64,000 nucleotides of DNA from Aurelia coerulea (lineage: Eukaryota > Cnidaria > Scyphozoa > Semaeostomeae > Ulmaridae). The DNA lies in NCBI GenBank assembly GCA_039566865.1, contig CM076959.1, positions 16,786,501 through 16,850,500 on the forward strand, in the 5' to 3' direction. Below, in pieces: positions 56,570-64,000 of this stretch. Position 1 is the first letter of the stretch. Each line of letters opens with the position of its first letter. A program made the position numbers and the translations under genes. The notes under the pieces were generated by a model. It was not told where the DNA came from. It saw only the letters and a program-made list of their open reading frames with translations, and did not search any database.

Positions 56570-56818
56570 GCGTAGGACTTAGGAACGTAGGACGTAGGAC
56601 GTAGGAACGTATGACGTAGGGACGTAGGAACGTAGGACGTAAGAACGTAGGACGTAGGAACGTAGGACGTAGGAACGTAGGAAGCATCTCAAAATTGGGG
56701 GGGCACGACACTTCAAGGGCATTTTTTCGTGAAGCTAAAGGGGCAATTCCTGAAAATAGTAAGGGCACGTCTTTGTTTATTGCAAAATCTTCAGGGCCCC
56801 CCCCCCCGGTTCCTACGT
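56570..56818. repeat. ACGTAGGA minisatellite fused to a GACGTAGGAA MITE
   Basis: 56572-56687 consists of repeated ACGTAGGA and GAACGTAGGACGTAG units. It runs straight into a MITE (AAGCATCTCAAAATTGGGG ... CCCGGTTCCTACGTTTC) that is the inverse of 40997-41159. The repeat unit is the terminal sequence of that MITE. Confidence 0.85.
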
Positions 56819-57116
56819 TTCTGTATGTGTCGTTGCGAAATTTTATTACGATCATCCAAAAAATGGAGCTTGACCTTTATCCGTAATAAACGATAAAGAT
56901 GGCGGCAGGGAACTTTCCAGTTATGAATCTTTAGCGATTTATGAGGATTCTATCCAAGAAAGCAATGTATTTTGGTAAGAATTTTGTTGCTTTCAACACG
57001 AAAATGTTTTCTCTTTGTCCATTCATGTCGAGTCTTTAGAACTTTGATTTAAAAAACCTGACAGCTTCTAATTTGAACTTATATCATGTACCCAAGCGCA
57101 TTTTGTTACTGTACGT

Positions 57117-57714
57117 AACAAGGACAGATTTGGTAAGACAATAGCACGAATTGGCTTTGATTGACACCTCAATTCAAAGCAATTATCGATCGCAGACAAA
57201 GGAAATTCTCTCAACCAGATAATCAAAACAAAGCAAAGCCGCAAAAGATTCTCTGAAACCCAGGTAGCTAGCTCGCTCGTTTTGCATTCCAGAAATTGTT
57301 TCTAAGAGCAAACATGAGTATAGATCGAAAGAAGAAGGATATATCTACACATCTGCCACGGGCATTTGATTTATTGGTTCAAAACCCGATTGGGAAGCGA
57401 TTCAAATCTCTTATTATTTTGTGTGTAATCAAAACACTTACTGCTCAGCTTCTGAACCAAAGAAATAGAATGCCCGAGGTAGATGTGTAGATATATCCTT
57501 CTTCTTTTGACATATGCTCATGTTTGCTCTTAAAAGCATATTCTGAAATGCACAATGAGCACGCTAGCAACTTGGGTTCAGAGAAACTTTTGCGGCTTCG
57601 TTTGTTTTGAATTCATGGCTGAGAGAATTTCCTTTGTTTGCAGTCGCTAATCGCTTTGAATTCAGGTGTCGACAAATCATCTCAAGCTATTGTGTTACCA
57701 AATTTGTCCTTGCT
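57117..57714. mobile_element. Palindromic ~600 bp MITE (MULE-like), copy 4
   Basis: AACAAGGAC at the left and GTCCTTGCT at the right. The perfect 9-bp duplication ACTGTACGT lies at 57108-57116 and 57715-57723. It ends 201 bp before the ORP exon at 57916. Confidence 0.87.
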
Positions 57715-57725
57715 ACTGTACGTCG

Positions 57726-57890
57726 CTTGAGTTTATTGTAAATCTCACAGGCCTAAATCAATTGCTGTAGTGACAAAAGTTCGTCCTTGTATCGTATTAT
57801 ACAAGGCTACGGGAAAACCGCGGGAAACGTGCGATCAACCAATGGGATTGGCGGGATCCTTGTATTGCCTCGTTTTTGAAACGTCATTAT
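57726..57890. repeat. Dispersed repeat, inverse of 11110-11290
   Basis: GTAAATCTCACAGGCCTAAA, CCTTGTATCGTATTATACAA and CCAATGGGATTGGCGGG match the POC1 intron 5 copy in reverse complement. It ends 25 bp before the ORP exon acceptor at 57916. Confidence 0.6.
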
Positions 57891-57915
57891 TGATTGTTTT
57901 CTTATTCCTTTGCAG

Positions 57916-60900
57916 TCTCCATCTCTTACAGAAAGGAGTAGCCTAAAGACTGGTGTAACATCCTCTGCTGGCAACTACAAGGTTTGCAATATCTTAATTG
58001 ATTGATTGATTGATTGATTGATCAATTGATCGTGTGATTGATTGGATTGATCCATTGATTAGTTTTTCACTTGGTTGATTGGTGATTTCAGTGATTCAGA
58101 GGTTTATTCATAGCCACGAGAACGAGGATAGAAAAAGTGTCAATAGGACTCGCTACTTTTTATTGACACCTAGATACAAAGCGATTTATGATTGGAGACA
58201 AAGAGAATTCAATGCCCGGTTGGTCAAGTCATAAAACAAAAACAAAGCAAGCCGCAAAAATTGCCCGGAAACTCAGGTCGCTAGCTTGCTCATTGTGCAT
58301 TCCAGAAATGGTTTTTAAGAGCAAACGAGAGCATATATCGAAAGATTAAGGATATATCTACACATCTACCTCAGGCATATTCTTTATTTGGTTCAGAAGC
58401 GGAGCAGTAAGTGTTTTTATTACACCCAAAAAGTACGAGAATTGAACCGCCTTCCGATTGGCTTCTGCACAAAACAAATAAAATGCCCGAGGCAGAAGTT
58501 TAGAAATATTATTCTTCTTTCGATATGTGCTAATATTTGCTCTTAAAAACAATTTCTGGAATGCACGACGAGTGAGCTAGCGACCTAGGTTTCAGGCACT
58601 TTTTGCGGCTTGCTTTATTTCTGTTTATGACTTGACCAACCGGGCATGGAATTCCCTTTGTCTGCAATCATAAATCGCTTCTTATCTAGGTGTCAATAAA
58701 AAGTAGCGAGTCCTATTGTAACATTATCTGTCCTTGTTAGCCACGAGACAAATATGACTTGCCAGCAGCTGCGCTGCGTTTGATGCTATCTAATCTGCAA
58801 TGCATGTTTTAATTGATGTGATCAAAAAGTAACACGCAATTTCAGCCTTCAGCCAAGAAGCAAGTCGAGTTCTTGAGAAACCCAAGATAGATTGGAGTCG
58901 AATTTGTGGTGCTGTGGTTTTTAATCTACTTTCAAAATTTCCAAAGAAGATTCATTTGGTTTTTAATAAGCATCTGGTCTTTGCAGAATTGAATAAGTTT
59001 TAAAATAGATTTTGCCAGCTGCAAATATTTACAGGGGGTTAATCGAATATATTACAGATATTTCTTTGCGGAGAAAATGATTTAGCGTATGTCTCTTGTT
59101 AATTGGAAGTATGACTTTCAGCCACGCTCATGAATTTGATGAAAGGGCCAACTTATAAGACACTACTACCGGGTGTGAGTCAGGAAAAAGAATCCCCGCT
59201 TGGAAGGCCACTGCTCCATAAACATCAAAGCAATATTATTGAAAACTGTCTTGCTTTATTTCCAATATGTTCAATTAGGTTCAGTAATTTACCCGGCCTT
59301 AATTGGCTATTAATTCCCGTCGATATGATATGGGTTATTTTCTGCAGAAAGCCCCTTCTAAAAACCTGCAAGAACGAATGAAAACAATGAGCAAATTGTC
59401 CTTCCTAAAATTGATGACACTCACATAAATTCATGTATTTTGTCCTCTTGGGAGAATGGAATCCCCTTGAATAGGTCATCGTTACCAGGGGGAGGACTTG
59501 TTCATCCTCCCAAGAGGATAGCACGTGCTAAAGCGTCCAGATTTCATTGCTGTAAGGCCATTGTAAGGCAGAAGAGTAAGGGAAATTTGTTCATGATTTT
59601 GGGCACGTTTTGAAGGCTTTTTGAAGAGGCTTTCTCGAGAAAATCCCTCATAATTTCAGAATGGAGTGGCCGATTTCAGTCAGGTAAATTTTAGAGTAGA
59701 TTTGAACATTTCTTCCATTAAACTATATATTTGCCGATATCATTGTCTTGAGATTCGGGGAGCTGTGACCTTTCAAACGGGGATTCTTTTTTCTGACTCA
59801 CCCGGTACCATTTCTACCGTTACTAACTTACATTTTATGCTGGAATCTCCAATTCTTGGTTTTTTTACAGGATAGAAAGAAGACGTATAAAAAAGAAAAG
59901 AGACGAGTTGCGAAGGAAGTTTCCTCTGCGTTGAAAGATAAAAGCGTTGTTATTTTGTCATCATGGTTGAAGGTATGATTACATCTGACTTACAGCAAAA
60001 CCCGCGTATAAGAACCTAGTGGATTAAGAACCTGCAGGCTAAAATTTTGCAATTAGATCCCCATTGTATAAGAACCCATTCAGGCTGAAATTTGAAATAG
60101 GTTCTTATTTGTAGAGATCATGGGGTCTTATTCGCAACAGAATTTTGCGGAAGAATCGTAAATTTGTATATTATTTTATGAGAAGCTTATGAAGGCTGTT
60201 CTTTGGATTACATAAGCATTTCTGATTCTTCCAAAATTCTGTTGCGAATAATACCTCATAAACTCAAGTGACGTGAACTGACAGTAAGTAATAGGCCTCA
60301 AGTTTGAATCTGAAGAAAAGAAATTCATCAAAACCATGAATGAAATAAGAGCCAATTTAGGAACCTGAACAGCCTCATTTCCCACTAAATACCCAAAACA
60401 TAAGAACCTAGTCAGGCTGACTTGCAAAATTGTAGGTTCTTATATGTGGGTTTTTGCTGTAGTACACGAGTTTCATTTCTTTTATGCCCTTCAGCACTGC
60501 TAGCATATGTTTCAAATCTTCAATATGGTGATGTGGTGGTGTGAATGGTCTAGACTGATTACGATGAGTCCCAGTAATCGCTATTCAAAACGAGACTATT
60601 ACACCAGACCGAGACCGCTCTTACTGGGACTCATTATTACGGCAATATTTTTGGACTGACTTTTTTCACTTTTGAACGCCCTTGGGAACGAGGCTGCTAT
60701 ACACAGCCATGTACAAAGTATACAACAAAATACAACGCCATTAGAATCTCTGCAAATTCGATTGATTGATGTTGACCAAAACAAAGTCTTACGAACAAGA
60801 GGACCATGAAAACAGTTGGCAACAATATCAAATCTTGTACGTAGGTACTATTTTGCTGCTTTCGCTAAGCATTAACTGATTTATTGTGAAGTTTTCAAAT

Positions 60901-63644
60901 CAATGTGTTTCATTTGAAAACTACAAATATTTGTGATTTTCTGTCTAGGCCCTTATCGAAACGAGGCAGTCATAGTCATTTCAATATAATGGCGTTTGAT
61001 TATGAGTCGTAGTTAGGAGCGTCCGGCAGTATTTCAATAGCGATAACTACAGCCATATAATCAGTCTAGTGAATGGTCATCAATAGACCTTTTAGCTATT
61101 CTACGATAGAGCCTGGATTAAGCATTATTTTTAACATTTTTTTATTCGCGAGATTCGATCGAGTGGCGTTAGAGCTTCTATCTTTATTGTGCACATTCGA
61201 AAATTCTGCAAAATCTATCAAAATATCGTTCGATTCTGATTCTTTCAGAATAGCTAAAAGATCTATTGTCGTTTTTATTAGCTAGCTTAAAAATATATTC
61301 GATACTTTATTGTATTTACTGAGTGGATTTCAGATATTTTGGTTATTTTTAAAACTGTTTTTCTGTTGATGAAAAGATTTAAGAAAGAGTATTGCAAGTA
61401 CTAAAACCATTGTAACTTCTAAACTTGTTGGAATATATAATCGTAGTTAATGTCTTAGATTTTTTGTAGGCTAGGGACTGTTTTTGCTTTTGATACTCAA
61501 ATCCTGGGGTTAATTTTTGTATCAGTAACTGTTGCCCACTTTTCCTTTTGTAAGGTTTTCCAGGCCCAGGGGGGGGGGGGTACTCAGGTATATCTAGGAT
61601 AGGGGTGCTCAGGTTGGGGTACAACGCATCAACCCAAAAAAGTAATTTCTAGCATGAAAATAGACCCCAAAAAATAATTTTTCCGACCTTACATACCCAA
61701 AATTTATGAAGTGAGTATCTTAAATCTGTTTAAAAATGCCCTAACTGATTAGATTTCTCATAAAGTGTTTGGATATTTATGTTTTTTTTTATTTTAGTAC
61801 TGTTACTTGGCTCTAATTTTGTTTGTAAATGATATTTTCCCCGATTTTTTTATTTTTTCTCATATTTGAGACCCAAAAAAGTAAGCCAGAATTTCTTGAA
61901 CCCAAAAAAATAACTGTACAAATCATTGACCCAAAAAAATAATCCTTGCCTAAATTTTAGACCCAAAAAAGTAACCTGAGCATCCCTATCCTGAATATAC
62001 CAGAGTACCCCCCCCCCCTGGGTTTCCAGGCAATAATAGTTTTTCAGGGACCTAGACTTGCCCCAAGTCTTTTTTTCGTCAAAAACAATTGTAAAAGGGA
62101 AAAGCAAAATTTTTCGTAGTTTACTTTCAGATAGGCTTAGTACAGTTGACGTAATAGACTTCTTTCAGACACATAGATTTATTATAGTTGAAGCAAGTCT
62201 ATCAGGGACCAGGATAGTTTTGATATTATTTTATCCACTCAATCTTTCTTTTTGATTAAATTGGATTTCTACTTCTTTTTACTCATAGATTCGAGGAACT
62301 TTGAAGAGTTGGGCGAAATTTTGGTGTGTGGTAAAACCAGGATGGCTGATCATTTACAAAAGCAACAAGGTATTCTCATTTCTGTTTTATTTCTATTCTA
62401 CTTACAAAAAAGTGATGATAGAGATATTCAAATTATTAAATCATGAAAATCCATCATTTAGAGAATTTATCGTGCAGAGCGAACTGACGTATGACCTACG
62501 AATCAATAATACGCTGCAACTTCCGCCTACAAAAACGATATCTGTTGGTATAAACTGTCTAGCATTCCGAGGGAACATTCTTTGGAATGCCATGCCTGAT
62601 CGGTGCCTGATACAATAAAGAGTGCTGAAAACGTGTACAGATTTAAGAAAGGCATACAAGGCTGGAATGGAGGCAAATGTAGGGGTAAAATATGTAAATA
62701 GGTAGATTGTCTACTTCTTTTTGAGTAGACAATTGGAAAGCGTAGAATTGGGGAAGCATTATAATCTCAAACTCGTTGGGAAATCCTTCGATGCGGTGTA
62801 ACCAATTCCAATCAAATAGAGTTTCATTTCTTCTAAGTTAGCCTTTCTTCGCAACGTTAATGTCGTGAGGTTCCTCGCAAGTACATACGATTTCAAACAT
62901 TATAAATTTTTTTTGCAAATTTGCTACTCGACAATGACTATACTTCTCATCACTGACTTTTTTCCTCAGCATCATCACTGGGTCGGCACCGTCGTCCTTT
63001 CATGCTGTGAAGTGATAGAGAGGCCATCATCAAAAGAAGGCTACTGCTTCAAATTGTTTCATCCGTTGAAAGAATACATATGGACAACAAAGGTTGGTTT
63101 TTTAGCCATCCGACACTTGGCTATTTGTTATCTAACAGTAGGCTATTGTTTATCACATTGCTTCAAATACAGTCAAGTGTTATTACCGTAAAAGCTCTAT
63201 TTAGCCCCCCTCTCTATTCACTCATTCATATCAAATTCCAGCGCTTACCAAAGGTTTGCTATGTATTCAGCTAAACAAGTTTGTATGTTAAGTTTGATAA
63301 GATTTGGGATAAAACTATGTTGAATTTACGTATTTGACTCGTAAAATTGTATGTTGAATCCCCAAAATATGAGGTAAAAGAACTTATTATATATAACCTT
63401 GTCATTTGATTTTGTGAATAAGCCTCCCTCTCTAATAAGCCCCCTCTCTTTTAAGCCCTCTCCCGCTAGAGTGTCCGAAATTAAATAAGCCCCCCGGAGG
63501 CTCAATAAAGCTTCTCTGTTTGGGATGTCCCTCCTCATAATTTCTGATGCTCTTTCTAGGGCCCAAAAGGAGAGATATCGGGCTCTCTTTCACAGCCAAT
63601 GCCAAGGGATCACTTGATTCTCAGAGCGCCTACAGTATCCATGG
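57916..63644 (+). CDS. OSBPL8: Oxysterol-binding protein-related protein (ORP5/ORP8 type), N-terminal and PH exons
   Basis: Five exons in phase: 57916-57981, 59871-59972, 62289-62369, 62970-63092 and 63560-63644, the last ending in phase 1, so the gene continues past the window. The peptide has a Ser/Thr-rich start, then the basic segment RKKTYKKEKRRVAKEV that precedes the PH domain in ORP5/ORP8. The PH domain follows: SSWLKIRGTLKSWAKFWCVV, KPGWLIIYKSNK, HHHWVGTVVLSCCEVIERPS, GYCFKLFHPLKEYIWTTKGP and KGEISGSLSQPMP. These closely follow human ORP8, where the PH domain binds plasma-membrane phosphoinositides while the ORD exchanges phosphatidylserine for PI4P at ER-plasma-membrane contacts. The ORD and C-terminal membrane anchor must lie to the right. 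Candidate first exons are at 38772-39171. Invertebrates usually have one gene for the ORP5/8 pair, so the symbol is by similarity. Introns carry many MITEs, one only 18 bp after the 59972 donor. Confidence 0.92.
57998..58070. repeat. (ATTG)n microsatellite
   Basis: Tandem ATTG and related GATC/ATTG variants, 17 bp after the ORP exon donor at 57981. Confidence 0.9.
58121..58738. mobile_element. Palindromic ~600 bp MITE (MULE-like), copy 5
   Basis: AACGAGGA at the left and TCCTTGTT at the right. The perfect 9-bp duplication AGCCACGAG lies at 58112-58120 and 58739-58747. Arms include CGGTTGGTCAAGTCATAAA facing TTATGACTTGACCAACCGG, a subfamily difference from the other copies. Confidence 0.87.
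59169..59805. mobile_element. Mariner-like MITE with CCGGGTGAGTCAG ends, copy 2
   Basis: CCGGGTGTGAGTCAGGAAAA at the left and TTTTTTCTGACTCACCCGG at the right, with TA on both sides. Its interior matches 12935-13405 but is about 165 bp longer. It ends 65 bp before the ORP exon at 59871. Confidence 0.82.
59993..60459. mobile_element. TA-flanked MITE with CAGCAAAAACCC ends
   Basis: CAGCAAAACCCGCGTATAAG at the left and TTATATGTGGGTTTTTGCTG at the right. The inside repeats AAGAACCTAGT and AGGTTCTTAT, and has an inner pair TATTCGCAACAGAATTTTGC / AAAATTCTGTTGCGAATAAT. TA lies on both sides (59991-59992, 60460-60461). Confidence 0.82.
61082..61267. repeat. ~185 bp TIR repeat (AATAGACCTTTTAGC)
   Basis: AATAGACCTTTTAGCTATTC at the left and GAATAGCTAAAAGATCTATT at the right, with GAGATTCGATCGAGTGGCG in the centre. 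Confidence 0.7.
61565..62021. mobile_element. TIR element with internal GACCCAAAAAAGTAA repeats
   Basis: CCCAGGGGGG, TACTCAGGTATATCTAGGAT and AGGGGTGCTCAGGTT at the left face AACCTGAGCATCCCTATCCT, ATATACCAGAGTA and CCCCCTGGG at the right. Inside, ACCCAAAAAA followed by GTAA or ATAA occurs at least six times. It is in the ORP intron before 62289. Confidence 0.7.
62440..62700 (+). pseudogene. LINE C-terminal fragment, broken
   Basis: A frame encodes FREFIVQSELTYDLRINNT and SVGINCLAFRGNILWNAMPD before a TAA at 62616-62618. A second frame then gives SAENVYRFKKGIQGWNGGKC and CRGKICK. The layout (FRG..WN box, basic helix, Cys-rich end) matches the intact LINE at 24987-26207, so a stop and frameshift have broken it. 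It lies between two PH-domain exons. Confidence 0.7.
63190..63525. repeat. Repeat with AAGCCCCCTCTCT blocks
   Basis: TTAGCCCCCCTCTCTATTC near 63201, then AAGCCTCCCTCTCTAATAAG, AAGCCCCCTCTCTTTTAAGC and AAATAAGCCCCCCGGAGGC. Ends were not resolved. It ends just before the ORP exon at 63560. Confidence 0.45.
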
Positions 63645-63649
63645 GTAAG

Positions 63650-63900
63650 TATCTTGCAAGAACACGTTTTATGATTGCTTTGAATACAGTTGAAGCTGGT
63701 TCCAAAGCTGAGAGGCATCTCAAACGAAGGAGTTGACCTGCAGAAACCTGCAAGCAATCGTAAAAGATATGAATGTTTGGTTTTTTCCTCTGTGAAGTGC
63801 AAAGATTCATCTTCAAAATAATGCTTTCATTTTCGAAGAAACAGGTAAACGTCTGTGTGTTATTGCCCATCGGGGGATTTCGGAATCACTGTTTGGGACT
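63650..63900. repeat. Dispersed repeat shared with 46540-46833
   Basis: AGCAATCGTAAAAGATATGA, TTCATCTTCAAAATAATGCT and AACGTCTGTGTGTTATTGCC match the earlier copy in order. It begins 6 bp after the last ORP exon donor. After it comes an AGCATAGG-type end, GATTTGAATCCTATGCT, near 63950. Confidence 0.6.
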
Positions 63901-64000
63901 CTTTCCTTCGGATCATTTGGTCATAATGGGACTTTGCACCACCGTTTTAAAGATTTGAATCCTATGCTGCGGGTCGATCTTTACTCTCGTGAAGGCAAAT

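Overview
This is a stretch of animal nuclear genome, most likely an anthozoan cnidarian (coral or sea-anemone type). That is an inference from AT-rich sequence, small introns with ordinary GT/AG borders, animal-specific genes and a dense load of small inverted-repeat DNA transposons; I could not run a database search. All four host genes read on the + strand.

Layout. (1) 1-2.2 kb: a decayed LINE reverse transcriptase, a long inverted repeat and a palindromic transposon. (2) 2.2-4.85 kb: the last three exons of a bHLH-PAS transcription factor of the BMAL/ARNT type; its bHLH and most of PAS-A are not in the window. (3) 7.3-27.4 kb: a complete 17-exon POC1 gene (centriole protein, seven WD40 repeats plus the C-terminal POC1 helix, 457 aa). 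Its introns are packed with transposons and hold an eight-fold tandem copy of WD exon 10. (4) 28.6-31.2 kb: a complete four-exon caspase gene. The enzyme has intact His and Cys catalytic residues. In place of a recognisable CARD or DED it carries two exon-encoded copies of a short motif, F-x-T-x-M-x-x-G-A-N-A-x-I-G-x-x-N-x-F-x-F-G, that resembles RHIM/amyloid signalling motifs. This is the most interesting item here. (5) 31.2-38.7 kb: repeats only. (6) 38.8-64 kb: the 5' part of an ORP5/ORP8-type oxysterol-binding protein-related gene. The PH-domain exons at 57.9-63.6 kb are clear; two small candidate first exons lie at 38.8-39.2 kb, which would imply an ~18.7 kb repeat-filled intron. The gene runs off the right edge.

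The rest is a museum of non-autonomous elements. They include ~600 bp palindromes with 9-bp target duplications (five complete copies), a second ~520 bp family ending AGCATAGG, TA-flanked mariner-like MITEs, TTAA-flanked piggyBac-like MITEs, and a 3 kb TIR element carrying a 118-bp satellite. There is also a TIR element nested in another TIR element with an 8-bp target duplication and an empty sister site. Five or more 5'-truncated LINE tails, two tRNA-derived SINE-like heads, and satellite arrays of 133, 123 and 118 bp complete the picture. The four genes show no functional link to each other (transcription factor, centriole assembly, cell-death protease, lipid transfer).
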